A DNA stretch of 64,000 bases, from assembly GCF_031180975.1 (NCBI RefSeq), contig NZ_JAPSLI010000004.1:1-64000 (forward strand). Direction: 5' to 3'. Origin of the DNA: Microbacterium sp. (lineage in GTDB: Bacteria; Actinomycetota; Actinomycetes; Actinomycetales; Microbacteriaceae). A program made the translations under genes and the position numbers. Shown here one piece after another: positions 1-8,685 of this stretch; position 1 is the stretch's first letter, and each line of letters opens with the position of its first letter. The notes under the pieces were generated by a model. The model ran no database searches. It was not told the DNA's origin and saw nothing but the letters and a program-made list of their open reading frames with translations.

Positions 1-110
1 TCCAAAGACCGGACGAGGATAATTTGGCATTTGACAAGTGCACGCTGTTGAGTTCTCAAGGATCGGACGCACCCGAACACCCACCAACCAAGGCAGGACG
101 CTCAGGGCAA
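1..110 (-). other. Leader of a 16S rRNA operon (rRNA gene lies outside the window)
   Basis: Read on the minus strand, this stretch contains CTTGAGAACTCAACAGCG followed by GTCAAATGCCAAATTATC. I recognise this as the conserved Microbacteriaceae pre-16S leader, including the TTGAGAAC boxA-like antitermination element. The 16S gene itself would begin beyond position 1, so the operon reads leftward out of the window. No protein gene is seen in 1-403. The assignment rests on remembered leader sequence, not on a visible rRNA. Confidence 0.6.
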
Positions 111-117
111 CTTCACA

Positions 118-145
118 ATCTTATCCGTCCCGGCCAGGCTGTCAA
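118..145 (-). promoter_or_regulatory. rRNA operon promoter P2
   Basis: On the minus strand TTGACA (145-140) and TAAGAT (123-118) are separated by 16 bases, close to the sigma-70 class consensus. The sequence after the -10 (GAAGTTGCCC) is repeated after the upstream promoter, which points to tandem promoters of one operon. Confidence 0.75.
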
Positions 146-204
146 ATCGACACGCCGTGAGGTGGGGATCGGATCCGCTGTCCCGCTCGCGGGGCAACTT
201 CTCT

Positions 205-232
205 ATCCTAACCGTCTCGGCCCGTGTGTCAA
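205..232 (-). promoter_or_regulatory. rRNA operon promoter P1
   Basis: On the minus strand TTGACA (232-227) and TAGGAT (210-205) are separated by 16 bases. This is the same architecture and downstream motif as the promoter 87 bases further on. Bases 233-403 hold no gene and may be upstream activating sequence. Confidence 0.75.
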
Positions 233-403
233 ATCGACGATTCCCGGGCGGGACTGTCACCTCCCAGACACGAGGTCTCTCATGCGGGATGAGGAGGGAG
301 GTGTGGTCCGCTGCTTGAGGGGAGCTGGTGACCTTCCGGCCTCTCGCTCAACCCTTTGGGGCGAACAGGTAAAACATTACGCGGATCCCGCAGACCCGGC
401 AAA

Positions 404-1075
404 TCAGGGCGCACCGCCGGGCGTGTCGCCCTCTCCCGGGCCGGTGCGACCCGCGCGGGGCGCTGCCCGCCCGGCCTGCTTCAGGCGCGTGCGCAGCCCG
501 TCGATGAGCATCGCGAGCGCCCACTCGAAGGCCTCTTCGCTGCGCGCGCGTCCCGCCGGCGCCGCGGCGACCGCCCTGCCGAGGTCCTCCACGCCATCCG
601 CCGTTCCCCAGGCCGCCTCGGGGCCGGCCAGGTCCAGGCCGAAGCCCAGCCCGAGGGCGTCGATGGCCGTGAGCGCGACGAGCACCTGATCATCGGGGAA
701 GCCGGCGGATGACAGCACATCGGCGATCCGGTCGTACCAGTCCAGCGTCCTCGGGTCGGCGACCGCCTTGCCCACGATGTACGGAACCAGGAACGGGTGC
801 TCGCCGTACATCTGCCGCTGACGCCGCACGATCTCCCGCACCGCCCCCTCCCACGCCTCGGGAAGAGGGTCGACGGCGTACCGATCCATCAGCCGGCCCC
901 GCATCAACTCGATGATCTCGTCCAGACCCGACACGTGGTGGTACAACGACGACGGGGTGACGCCGAGTGCGCGAGCCGTCGCGTTCACGCCGAACGGGCG
1001 GCCGGAGTCCGCCAGTTGCATGGCGGCATCCGCGATCAACTCCGCGGACAGCATCCTTCGCCTCGGTCGCGGCAT
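404..1075 (-). CDS. TetR family transcriptional regulator
   Basis: A 223-residue one-component regulator. The N-terminal helix-turn-helix (about residues 8-55, with the core SLYHHVSGLDEII) is typical of TetR proteins. The rest is an all-helical ligand domain without recognisable specificity. I start it at the ATG at 1075 because GGAGG lies 8 bases upstream; a longer frame to 1159 has no such site. It is divergent from the agmatine-deiminase/amidase pair and probably controls it through the dyad at 1122-1140. The regulatory link is inference. The C-terminal tail is low-complexity (G, P, R, A). Confidence 0.85.
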   Translation of the reverse strand: MPRPRRRMLSAELIADAAMQLADSGRPFGVNATARALGVTPSSLYHHVSGLDEIIELMRGRLMDRYAVDPLPEAWEGAVREIVRRQRQMYGEHPFLVPYIVGKAVADPRTLDWYDRIADVLSSAGFPDDQVLVALTAIDALGLGFGLDLAGPEAAWGTADGVEDLGRAVAAAPAGRARSEEAFEWALAMLIDGLRTRLKQAGRAAPRAGRTGPGEGDTPGGAP

Positions 1076-1121
1076 CCGGCATCCCTCCTCTCGGCTTTCG
1101 CCTGTGCGTCGTCGTACGGCA

Positions 1122-1140
1122 GAATAACCGAACGGTATTC
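1122..1140. promoter_or_regulatory. Candidate TetR operator
   Basis: ACCG-aa-CGGT with partly symmetric A/T flanks (GAATA...TATTC) sits midway between the divergent tetR and deiminase genes. Its position and symmetry fit an autoregulatory TetR site; binding is not shown. Confidence 0.4.
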
Positions 1141-1239
1141 GGCGAGGAGCGTCGTGCAACGCAGCTCTCCCCCGAACCCCCTGTCATTACCATCGCTGTG
1201 AGCGCACCCGCGCATCCTGGCGAATCGAAGGAGATCACC

Positions 1240-2283
1240 ATGGCCTGGCGCATGCCATCCGAGACCGCCCCTCACGAACGCACCTGGATGGCGTTCCCGG
1301 CCGAGGGTTTCACGCTCGGCGAGACAGACGCGGAGCGTGAGGAGGGGTACGCGACCTGGACTGCGGTCGCGCACGCCGTCGCCGAGTTCGAGCCCGTCAC
1401 GATGCTGGTCGACCCGAGCGAGCTGACCCGCGCGCGTCGGATGCTGTCGGAGCAGATCGAGATCATCGAGGCACCCGTCGACGAATTCTGGATGCGCGAT
1501 TCCGGCCCGACATTCGTGCTCGACGAGGAACGCCCGGGCGTGCTCGGCGCCGTGGACTGGGTGTTCAACGGTTGGGGCGCGCCCGCCTGGGCGCAATGGC
1601 GGAAGTCGGCCGAGCACGCCCGCATCATCGCCGCGCACACCGGTGCGGAGCTGGTCAGCTCGGCGCTCGTGAACGAGGGCGGCGGCATCCACGTCGACGG
1701 CGAAGGCACCGTGCTGCTCACCGAGACGGTGCAGCTCGATCCGCGACGCAACCCGTACCTGGACAAGGCACGGGTCGAAGCCGAGATGCTGCGCACCATC
1801 GGTGCGAGCAAGGCCGTGTGGCTGCCCCGCGGTCTCACCCGTGACTACGACGAGTTCGGCACCAACGGCCACGTCGACATCGTCGCGACCCTGGTCTCCC
1901 CCGGCCGGCTGCTGCTGCACGCGCAGAACGACCCGGAGCACCCCGACCACGCTGTCACGAACGACCTGCGCGCGCACCTCGCCGGTCAGACGGATGCCGC
2001 GGGCCGCTCCTTCGAGATCATCGACATCCCGGCCCCGTCCACGCTCCGTGACGAGGAGGGCTTCGTCGACTGGAGCTACGTCAACCACCTCGTCACGAAC
2101 GCCGGCGTGGTGGCGTGCGGATTCGGCGACGAGAAGGCGGATGCCGAGGCGCGCGCGATCCTCGCCGACGTCTACCCCGGCCGTCGCGTGGTGACCGTCG
2201 ACGCCCGCCCCCTGTTCGACCGCGGCGGCGGCATCCACTGCATCACCCAGCAGCAGCCCGTCGTCCCCACCGCCGCCCGCTGA
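1240..2283 (+). CDS. Agmatine deiminase / peptidyl-arginine deiminase family protein
   Basis: A 347-residue protein of the bacterial PAD/agmatine deiminase family. These enzymes hydrolyse agmatine (or a related guanidine) to N-carbamoylputrescine and ammonia in the cytosol. Family landmarks are visible: WMRDSGPT near residue 86, EGGGIHVDG near 146, the NGHVDIVA block, and the catalytic cysteine C334 in GGGIHCITQQQP. GAAGGAG lies about 7 bases before the ATG at 1240, which decides against the longer frame. The gene is 11 bases upstream of an amidase, so the two are probably cotranscribed and may act in sequence on a guanidino or ureido compound. The exact substrate cannot be read from sequence. 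Confidence 0.85.
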   Translation: MAWRMPSETAPHERTWMAFPAEGFTLGETDAEREEGYATWTAVAHAVAEFEPVTMLVDPSELTRARRMLSEQIEIIEAPVDEFWMRDSGPTFVLDEERPGVLGAVDWVFNGWGAPAWAQWRKSAEHARIIAAHTGAELVSSALVNEGGGIHVDGEGTVLLTETVQLDPRRNPYLDKARVEAEMLRTIGASKAVWLPRGLTRDYDEFGTNGHVDIVATLVSPGRLLLHAQNDPEHPDHAVTNDLRAHLAGQTDAAGRSFEIIDIPAPSTLRDEEGFVDWSYVNHLVTNAGVVACGFGDEKADAEARAILADVYPGRRVVTVDARPLFDRGGGIHCITQQQPVVPTAAR

Positions 2284-2294
2284 GAGGACCGAGC

Positions 2295-4022
2295 ATGTTC
2301 GACGTCTACGAACGATCCATCGCCGACCTGCGCCGCGCTCTCGAGAGCGGCGAGACCACCGCCGTCGAACTGGTCGAGGCCTACCTCGCCCGCATCGACG
2401 CGTACGACGCACCCGGGACCGAGACGGCGCTGAACGCCGTCGTGGTGCGCAATCCGGACGCGCGCGCCGAGGCTGAGGCGTCCGACGCCCGCCGTGCCCG
2501 CGGCGAGGTATTGGGGCCGCTGGACGGCATTCCGTACACCGCCAAGGACAGCTACCTGGTCAAGGGACTCACCGCCGCGTCAGGCAGCCCCGCCTTCAAG
2601 GACCTCGTGGCGCAGCGCGACGCGTTCACGATCGAGCGGCTGCGCGCCGGCGGGGCGATCTGCCTCGGCCTGACGAACATGCCCCCGATGGCGAACGGCG
2701 GAATGCAGCGCGGTGTGTACGGTCGGGCCGAGAGCCCGTACAACGCCGACTTCCTCACGGCTCCGTTCGCCTCGGGCTCGTCGAACGGCTCCGGCACGGC
2801 CACCGCCGCGAGCTTCGGCGCGTTCGGCCTGGGCGAGGAGACCTGGTCGAGCGGCCGCGGCCCGGCGACGAACAACGCGCTCTGCGCGTACACGCCGTCT
2901 CGGGGCGTCATCTCGGTGCGTGGCAACTGGCCGCTGGTGCCCACGATGGACGTCGTCGTGCCGCACACCCGCAGCATGGCGGACCTGCTGGAGGTGCTGG
3001 AGGTCGTCGTCGCGGACGACAGCGAGACCCGTGGCGACTTCTGGCGTGTGCAGCAGTGGGTGCCGATCCCGTGGTCCTCGGAGGTACGGCCGTCGTCGTA
3101 CGTCGAGCTGGCGGTCGCCGACGCAGAGAAGGCCGCCGCTGTGCTGCGCGGCAAGCGCATCGGCATTCCGCGCATGTACATCAACGCCGACCCGGATGCC
3201 GGCACCGCGGAGAATCCCGGCATCGGCGGCCCGACGGGTCAGCGCATCGAGACGCGCCCGTCGGTGATCGACCGCTGGCAGGCGGCGCGGAAGGACCTGG
3301 AGGCGGCCGGCGCGGAGGTCGTCGAGGTCGACTTCCCGGTGGTGTCGAACTACGAGGGTGATCGCCCGGGAGCCCCGACCATCGCCACCCGGGGCCTGGT
3401 GACCCCGGAGTATCTCAAGCGGGAGATCGTGGACCTGTCCGCGTGGGGCTGGGAGGACTTCCTGCAGGCGAACGGCGACCCGGAGCTGCGCACCCTCGCC
3501 GACGTCGACGGAGCGACCATCTTCCCGCACCCCGAGGGCGCCCTGCCTGACCGCTACACCGGCTTCGACGACGACATCGCCGAGTATCCCGACTGGGTGC
3601 GCACGCACGCCGGCGCGGGACTGGACGACATGCCGGAGCTGGCCGACGGTCTGCGCGGACTCGAGGAGACCCGTCGCGTCGACCTGGAGCAGTGGATGGA
3701 CGACCTCGGCCTGGACGCGGTCGTGTTCCCGGCCGTCGCCGACGTGGGCCCGGCCGACATGGACGTGAACGAGGCGTCCGCCGACCTGGGCTGGCGGAAC
3801 GGCACGTGGATCGCGAACGGCAACCTCGCCATGCGGCACCTCGGGATTCCCAGCGTGACCGTGCCGATGGGTCTGCTGGAGGACATCCGGATGCCGATCG
3901 GGCTGACCTGGATCGGCCGCGCCTACGACGACGCGGCCCTGCTGCGCCTCGGCGCGGCGTTCGAGGCGATCGGCGCGCCGGGAACGCGCCGGACGCCGCC
4001 GCCGCGCACGCCGCGGCTCTGA
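2295..4022 (+). CDS. Amidase-signature family hydrolase
   Basis: A 575-residue member of the amidase-signature family, which hydrolyses C-N amide bonds with a Ser-cisSer-Lys triad. The triad is visible as K84 (YTAKDS), S162 (GSSNGS) and S186 (in ETWSSGRGP). The segment around S186 departs from the usual GTDTGGSIR: tryptophan and serine replace the two glycines, so specificity may be unusual. It is longer than a typical ~480-residue amidase. A GAGAGGA site precedes the ATG. It directly follows the agmatine-deiminase-like gene, suggesting hydrolysis of that enzyme's product or a related amide. Canonical N-carbamoylputrescine hydrolases are nitrilase-fold, so this would be a substitute. That role is inference. 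Confidence 0.85.
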   Translation: MFDVYERSIADLRRALESGETTAVELVEAYLARIDAYDAPGTETALNAVVVRNPDARAEAEASDARRARGEVLGPLDGIPYTAKDSYLVKGLTAASGSPAFKDLVAQRDAFTIERLRAGGAICLGLTNMPPMANGGMQRGVYGRAESPYNADFLTAPFASGSSNGSGTATAASFGAFGLGEETWSSGRGPATNNALCAYTPSRGVISVRGNWPLVPTMDVVVPHTRSMADLLEVLEVVVADDSETRGDFWRVQQWVPIPWSSEVRPSSYVELAVADAEKAAAVLRGKRIGIPRMYINADPDAGTAENPGIGGPTGQRIETRPSVIDRWQAARKDLEAAGAEVVEVDFPVVSNYEGDRPGAPTIATRGLVTPEYLKREIVDLSAWGWEDFLQANGDPELRTLADVDGATIFPHPEGALPDRYTGFDDDIAEYPDWVRTHAGAGLDDMPELADGLRGLEETRRVDLEQWMDDLGLDAVVFPAVADVGPADMDVNEASADLGWRNGTWIANGNLAMRHLGIPSVTVPMGLLEDIRMPIGLTWIGRAYDDAALLRLGAAFEAIGAPGTRRTPPPRTPRL

Positions 4023-4109
4023 CCCGCCGCGGCGGGTGCGTGCACAGGGTCGCGACATATCCTGGCCGCACCCGCCGAGTCGTGCGGGGACGACAGCGAG
4101 GAGAGCCGG

Positions 4110-5294
4110 ATGCCGCCCGTGACCGACATCGTGATCGTCGTCCTGCTGGTGGCGGCGCTGGTGGTGGGGTTGCGGACCGGACTGTTCGCCGCCCTGGGGA
4201 TGCTGGTCGGGCTCGTCGCTGGCGGGCTGGCCGCCCCCTGGGTGCTGCCTCTTCTCGCCGGCCTGATCCCGGATGCCGGGTGGCGCGGCCCCGCCGTGAT
4301 CGCAGGTGCCGTGCTGCTGCTGGCGGCAGGAGCGAGCGTAGGCGTTGCCCTCGGGGCGCTGCTGCGGCGCGGCGCCGATCGGCTCAGGCTGCGGGTGCTG
4401 GAGCGGCTGCTGGGCGGCATCCTGAGCCTGGTGGCGGGCGTGCTCGCGGTCTCCCTCGTCGGGGCGGGTGTCGTGTCCGCCGGCATCCCTGTGGTCTCCT
4501 CGGCGGTGGCGTCGTCCACGGTGCTGCGCACGATCGATCGGTTGACGCCGGACGTCCTCACCGACGCCATGGCGCGCCTGCATGCGGCCGTCCTCGGCGA
4601 CACCGTGCTGCCCACGATCGACGGCCTCCTCGACGACGACGACCTCGCGGTCGCCCCCGACCCGGATGCCATCAGCACCGACGACCCGAGGCTGGCGAAG
4701 GCGGCGGAATCGGTGGCGCGGATCTCGGGCACCGCGCACGAATGTCAGGCGCAGCTGACCGGCAGCGGTTTCGTCGTCGCGGACGACCGCGTCGTGACGA
4801 ACGCCCACGTCGTCGCGGGTGTCGGGACGCCGCGGGTGGAGGTTGCCGGTGAGCCGGCCCGGGACGGCCGCGTGGTGTACTTCGATCCCGTGGACGATCT
4901 CGCCGTGATCGCCGTGGACCTCGATGCGCAGCCGCTGCGCCTCGCCGCCGAACTGGCGCCCGGTGACGGCGGTGTCGTGCAGGGGTACCCGCACGGCGGA
5001 CCGTTCCGCACTTCCCCCGCGGGCGTCGCGGCCACCGGACCCATGGTGGTGCCCGACATCTACGGCGAGTCCTCCGCGCAGCGCGCGGTGTACGCGTTGC
5101 AGGCGCGCATCGAGCCGGGCAATTCGGGCGGTCCACTGCTCACCCCGGCCGGCGAGGTCGCCGGCGTCGTGTTCGCCCGCGACGAGGTAAGGGAGGACGT
5201 CGGCTACGCGATGACGACGGCCGAGCTCGCGCCGGTCGTCGACGCGCTCGGTTCCGTCGGCGACGCGGTCTCCACGGGCCGCTGCGTGCACTGA
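4110..5294 (+). CDS. MarP-like membrane serine protease (CvpA-like domain plus trypsin fold)
   Basis: A 394-residue protein with four predicted membrane helices in residues 1-130 (CvpA/colicin-V-production-like) followed by a chymotrypsin-fold protease domain. The triad is visible as H233 (TNAHVV), D263 (VDDLAV) and S339 (GNSGGPL), almost the same spacing as Mycobacterium tuberculosis MarP (Rv3671c). In that family the protease faces the periplasm and supports acid and oxidative stress resistance. Two cysteines, in HECQAQ and near the C-terminus (GRCVH), match the family's regulatory disulphide. GAGGAG precedes the ATG. The gene stands 87 bases after the amidase and ends before a strong terminator. 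Confidence 0.9.
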   Translation: MPPVTDIVIVVLLVAALVVGLRTGLFAALGMLVGLVAGGLAAPWVLPLLAGLIPDAGWRGPAVIAGAVLLLAAGASVGVALGALLRRGADRLRLRVLERLLGGILSLVAGVLAVSLVGAGVVSAGIPVVSSAVASSTVLRTIDRLTPDVLTDAMARLHAAVLGDTVLPTIDGLLDDDDLAVAPDPDAISTDDPRLAKAAESVARISGTAHECQAQLTGSGFVVADDRVVTNAHVVAGVGTPRVEVAGEPARDGRVVYFDPVDDLAVIAVDLDAQPLRLAAELAPGDGGVVQGYPHGGPFRTSPAGVAATGPMVVPDIYGESSAQRAVYALQARIEPGNSGGPLLTPAGEVAGVVFARDEVREDVGYAMTTAELAPVVDALGSVGDAVSTGRCVH

Positions 5295-5367
5295 CATCCG
5301 CTGCCGGGCCGGCGAGCGCTGCCACGTGCTGAGCGCGTCCAGCTGAGCAGCTCGTTCCCCGGAACGA

Positions 5368-5402
5368 GTGAGGGCCCCGGCGTGCGCCGGGGCCCTCACT
5401 TC
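5368..5402. terminator. Hairpin terminator between the protease gene and tRNA-Ala
   Basis: A near-continuous GC stem (GTGAGGGCCCCGG against its complement, 5368-5399) has a very short loop and is followed by TT. It lies between convergent units and probably ends both. A smaller stem, CTCGTTCC/GGAACGAG, lies just before it. Confidence 0.7.
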
Positions 5403-5408
5403 TGACGG

Positions 5409-5481
5409 TGGACCCAGGGGGATTCGAACCCCCGACCTTCTCATTGCGAACGAGACGCGCTACCAACTGCGCCATGGGCCC
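5409..5481 (-). tRNA. tRNA-Ala (anticodon CGC)
   Basis: A 73-base cloverleaf on the minus strand with acceptor GGGCCCA/TGGGTCC and discriminator A. The anticodon loop TTCGCAA gives CGC, which reads GCG alanine codons. A G3-U70 wobble, the alanine identity element, is present. The 3' CCA is not encoded. Confidence 0.93.
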
Positions 5482-5507
5482 GTGGACTCAGCTAGATTAC
5501 CATGCGC

Positions 5508-6386
5508 TCAGCCCGCCGCTCGTCGCGCGAGCAGCTCGCGGACGTGCGCTTCGATCTCCGCATCGTCGACGAAGCCCATGCGCGCGTAGGGCGACTCGAT
5601 CTCCTCCGCGGCCTGCCGGGACGCCGCGGCGGGCAGCGACACCGGCGCGGGCGGAGCGAGCTCCTCGGCGCGGCGACGCAGTTCCTCCAGGCGCGCCGCT
5701 CGGCGGCGCTCCTCCTGCGCGTCGAGCTGCGCGCGAGCCGTCTGTGCACGCGAACCCGCCATCGACACCATGGGCTGCGGCAGCGGCCGTGGCGTCCACG
5801 ACGCGGGTCCCTGGTCGTGCAGCGGCGGCGCGACGCGCTCCTCGCGCGGCTGCTCCACCGTCGCGGGCGCGGTGCGCTGTGCCGATCGGCGCGCGACCTT
5901 CGCCATCCTGGTCAGCACGGAGACGCCGAGCACAGTCAGCGGCGCGCCCGACGCGGCCAGCACCCACGCGCCGGTCGTCGCGAACTGCCACGCACCCACC
6001 GCCATGAGCGCCACGCCAATCACGGCCACGGTGGTCGCGGTGAACCGCACCTGCCGGCGGGCTCGCGCCTGTCGCACCAGCGGGTCGTTGCGGGTCGCGG
6101 CAAGTTCCTGCCGGAGCCGCTCGAGTTCCGCGTTCTCCCGCTCGGCCTGCACCCGCTTCGCCAGCCGCTGCTGCGCCAGAGCGGTACGGGCCGTGAGCTC
6201 GAGACGGACCTCGGCGGGCGTCTCGCTGGTCTCGGCGAGCACACGAAGGGCTTGATTGAGGCGGACCGCGTTGCGCTCCGCCGCGTAGTACTGGTGTCGG
6301 CCGCGCCAGCTGGGCAGCAGGTACAGCGCCCACAGCAGCACGGCGACGAGGACGATCACTCCCCCACTCAGCACCGGCCCATCCAT
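5508..6386 (-). CDS. Membrane-anchored coiled-coil protein of unknown function
   Basis: About 292 residues. An N-terminal membrane helix (VLSGGVIVLVAVLLWALYLL) is followed by a charged, Arg/Glu-rich helical segment likely to form a coiled coil. Two further hydrophobic stretches (about residues 115-165) come next, then a proline-rich linker and a second Arg/Glu-rich helix. No catalytic motif is seen. The ATG at 6386 is chosen because the membrane helix starts just after it; no clear Shine-Dalgarno is seen. It lies 85 bases downstream of the acetyltransferase in the galU-GNAT run and may share its transcript. Homologues occur in Microbacteriaceae, but I know no function. Confidence 0.7.
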   Translation of the reverse strand: MDGPVLSGGVIVLVAVLLWALYLLPSWRGRHQYYAAERNAVRLNQALRVLAETSETPAEVRLELTARTALAQQRLAKRVQAERENAELERLRQELAATRNDPLVRQARARRQVRFTATTVAVIGVALMAVGAWQFATTGAWVLAASGAPLTVLGVSVLTRMAKVARRSAQRTAPATVEQPREERVAPPLHDQGPASWTPRPLPQPMVSMAGSRAQTARAQLDAQEERRRAARLEELRRRAEELAPPAPVSLPAAASRQAAEEIESPYARMGFVDDAEIEAHVRELLARRAAG

Positions 6387-6471
6387 AGCGTCAACGGTAA
6401 GGGACACGACCGGGACGCGCCCGCCGGTGGGGACGCGTGTCGCACATCCGCGGCGGCGGGAGCGACACCCG

Positions 6472-7107
6472 CTACGGCCGCTGCAGGTCCGCGGGCGGGA
6501 TGTCGGCGGCATCCTGCGGGGCCCTCCCGCGCAACCACCGCTCGAGCACGCCCTCCGGGACGTCCTCCTTGATCAGTGCGAACGCGAAGTGGTCGCGCCA
6601 GTCCCCGTCGATGTGGATGTACCGTCGGCGCAGCCCCTCGTACCGGAAGCCGAGCTTCTGCACGACCCGCAGGCTCGCCTGGTTCTCGGGGCGGATGCAG
6701 ATCTCCATCCGGTGCAGTCCGTACTGCTCGAACGCGGCGTCGGTGGCGAGCGCGACGGCGGTCGGGGTGATCCCCCGACCGGCGAAACGCTCGCTCACCC
6801 AGTAGCCGATCGTGGCTGAGCACAGCGAGCCGCGTGCGACGCCCCAGATGTTCAACTGCCCGGCGATCTCTCCGTCGTACTCCATGACGAACGGATAGCC
6901 GACGCCGTCGCGGTGCTGCTGCAGCAGGCGGCGGATGCTGACCTTCATGTCGAACGACGCCACGCCACCGGGGATGGTCGCCTCCCACGGTTGCAGCCAC
7001 GCGCGGTTCGACAGCAGCTCCCGCTGCAGCGTGCGCGCGTCACGCGCACGCACGAGGCGCAGGCTCACCGGCCCGTGCTGCAGCGGTGCGGGGATCTCGA
7101 GCTGCAT
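6472..7107 (-). CDS. GNAT family N-acetyltransferase (RimJ/RimL-like)
   Basis: A 211-residue GCN5-fold acetyltransferase of the RimJ/RimL group, which acetylates protein N-termini or amino groups with acetyl-CoA. The core elements are visible: the strand GSLCSATIGYWV, the acetyl-CoA loop RFAGRGITPTAV, and the C-terminal RPENQASLRVVQKLGF block. It begins 14 bases after galU, so it is probably translated from the galU transcript. The substrate is unknown; ribosomal-protein acetylation is only a family possibility. Confidence 0.88.
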   Translation of the reverse strand: MQLEIPAPLQHGPVSLRLVRARDARTLQRELLSNRAWLQPWEATIPGGVASFDMKVSIRRLLQQHRDGVGYPFVMEYDGEIAGQLNIWGVARGSLCSATIGYWVSERFAGRGITPTAVALATDAAFEQYGLHRMEICIRPENQASLRVVQKLGFRYEGLRRRYIHIDGDWRDHFAFALIKEDVPEGVLERWLRGRAPQDAADIPPADLQRP

Positions 7108-7121
7108 GGTCGTCGTGGGTG

Positions 7122-8003
7122 TCAGAGCCGCTCAGCGAATTCCTTGAGCCACGGGCGCAGGCCCGGTCCGAGGTCCTCACGGTCGGCGGCGAGCTGGACG
7201 ATCGCCTTGATGTAGTCGACGCGATCGCCGGTGTCGTAGCGGCGTCCGCGGAACGTGACGCCGACGACGCCGGGCCCGTCGGGGTCGGCGGCCAGCTCCT
7301 GCAGCGCATCGGTGAGCTGGATCTCCCCGCCCTTGCCGGGCTCGGTGCGCTCGAGGATCTCGAACACCGACGAGGGCAGGACGTAGCGGCCGATCACGGC
7401 GAGGTTCGAGGGTGCGTCCTCGGCGGCCGGCTTCTCGACGAGTCCGGTGACCTTCACGACACCGTCGGTGTCGGTCGGTTCGACGGCGGCGGCGCCGTAC
7501 ATATGGATGTGCGCGGGGTCGACCTCCATCAGCGCGATGACGGCGGCGCCGGTGGCCTCGTGCGCGGCGATCATCTCGATCAGCAGCGAGTCGCGCTCAT
7601 CGATCAGGTCGTCGCCGAGCAGCACCGCGAACGAGCTGTCGCCGACGTGCGTGCGAGCGCGCAGCACGGCGTGGCCGAGGCCCTTGGGCTCGCCCTGACG
7701 GACGAAGTGGATGTCGGCGAGATCGCTGGACTTCATGACGCGTTCGAGACGACCGTGGTCGCCCTTCTGCTGGAGCTTGACCTCCAGCTCGGGGACGGAG
7801 TCGAAGTGGTCCGAGATCGCGTTCTTGTTGCGGCCGATGATGACGAGGATGTCGTCGATGCCGGCGCTCACCGCTTCTTCGACCACGTACTGGATCGCGG
7901 GCTTGTCGACGACCGGAAGCATCTCCTTCGGCATCGCCTTCGTGGCCGGCAGGAACCGTGTGCCCAGTCCCGCCGCAGGGATGACCGCTTTCATCTTCTT
8001 CAT
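7122..8003 (-). CDS. galU: UTP-glucose-1-phosphate uridylyltransferase
   Basis: A 293-residue nucleotidyltransferase making UDP-glucose from UTP and glucose-1-phosphate, a precursor of cell-wall glycans and trehalose. The nucleotide-binding signature AAGLGTRFLPATKAMPKEML is at residues 11-30. DKPAIQYVVEEA, the LGDDLID block and the VEKPAAEDAPSNLAVIGRY region match the family at full length. A TAAGCT -10 ends 6 bases before the ATG, so the transcript is probably leaderless. It is divergent from the folate cyclo-ligase gene. Confidence 0.95.
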   Translation of the reverse strand: MKKMKAVIPAAGLGTRFLPATKAMPKEMLPVVDKPAIQYVVEEAVSAGIDDILVIIGRNKNAISDHFDSVPELEVKLQQKGDHGRLERVMKSSDLADIHFVRQGEPKGLGHAVLRARTHVGDSSFAVLLGDDLIDERDSLLIEMIAAHEATGAAVIALMEVDPAHIHMYGAAAVEPTDTDGVVKVTGLVEKPAAEDAPSNLAVIGRYVLPSSVFEILERTEPGKGGEIQLTDALQELAADPDGPGVVGVTFRGRRYDTGDRVDYIKAIVQLAADREDLGPGLRPWLKEFAERL

Positions 8004-8009
8004 GCGCCC

Positions 8010-8065
8010 AGCTTAGCCGCGGGCTCGACACCGCCCCGCGGCGCCAGGTTCGGTGCACCTATGAT
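8010..8065. promoter_or_regulatory. Back-to-back leaderless-type promoters (galU and folate cyclo-ligase)
   Basis: Minus-strand TAAGCT (8015-8010) lies 6 bases before the galU ATG, and plus-strand TATGAT (8060-8065) lies 6 bases before the GTG at 8072. With a usual start about 7 bases after the -10, both transcripts would begin at the initiation codon. Neither has a good -35. Confidence 0.6.
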
Positions 8066-8071
8066 CGAGGG

Positions 8072-8668
8072 GTGCCGAGCGAACCGGAACAGCAGAAGCG
8101 GGCGCTGCGCGCCGAACTGCGGGAGCGGCGTCAGCTTCTCTCGGACGCCCAGCGCGAGGCGACGGCGGCGGGCGTCGCCTCGCAGCTGCGCGCGCTGGTC
8201 GAGTCGCTCGGGGCGCGCTCGGTCTCGTGCTTCCTGTCCACCACCACCGAACCGGGCACGCGGCAGTTCGTGAAGGATGCCGTCGCCGACGGCATCCGCG
8301 TGCTGCTGCCGATCACGCGCGCCGACGGCCTGCTCGACTGGGCGGTCGCCGACGACTCCGGCGAGGTCGCTGAAGGACTGTTCGGCCTGCCGGAGCCCGC
8401 GGGGGAACTGCTCGGCCCGATCGCGGTCGACGAAGTGGACCTGATGATCATCCCCGCCGCCGCCGTCGACCGTACCGGTACGCGGCTGGGGTGGGGACGC
8501 GGATACTTCGACAAGACCATCGGGTCGATGCAGCGGCGCCCACCGGTGTACGCCGTCATCTATGATTCCGAGGTACTCGATTCGCTGCCGCGCGAGGTGC
8601 ACGACCAGCCGGTGGACGGCATCGTCACGCCCACCCGCACGATCGTGCTCGCACCCGCGCGGAACTGA
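8072..8668 (+). CDS. 5-formyltetrahydrofolate cyclo-ligase
   Basis: A 198-residue enzyme converting 5-formyl-THF to 5,10-methenyl-THF with ATP, in cytosolic one-carbon metabolism. Family motifs are seen: the basic N-terminal KRALRAELRERR, the PITRADGLLDW segment, and the ATP-binding signature GTRLGWGRGYFDKT near residue 140. The GTG start is favoured because a TATGAT -10 ends 6 bases upstream, making the mRNA leaderless. A short FmdB-like gene follows after 17 bases. Confidence 0.93.
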   Translation: MPSEPEQQKRALRAELRERRQLLSDAQREATAAGVASQLRALVESLGARSVSCFLSTTTEPGTRQFVKDAVADGIRVLLPITRADGLLDWAVADDSGEVAEGLFGLPEPAGELLGPIAVDEVDLMIIPAAAVDRTGTRLGWGRGYFDKTIGSMQRRPPVYAVIYDSEVLDSLPREVHDQPVDGIVTPTRTIVLAPARN

Positions 8669-8685
8669 TACGGAGCCACATTCGC

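Noticed and set aside
2580..5444. 954-codon open frame on the minus strand across the amidase and protease genes
   Set aside because: High GC removes stops from the opposite strand; the translation is Arg/His/Gly low-complexity, while the plus strand has clear catalytic motifs.
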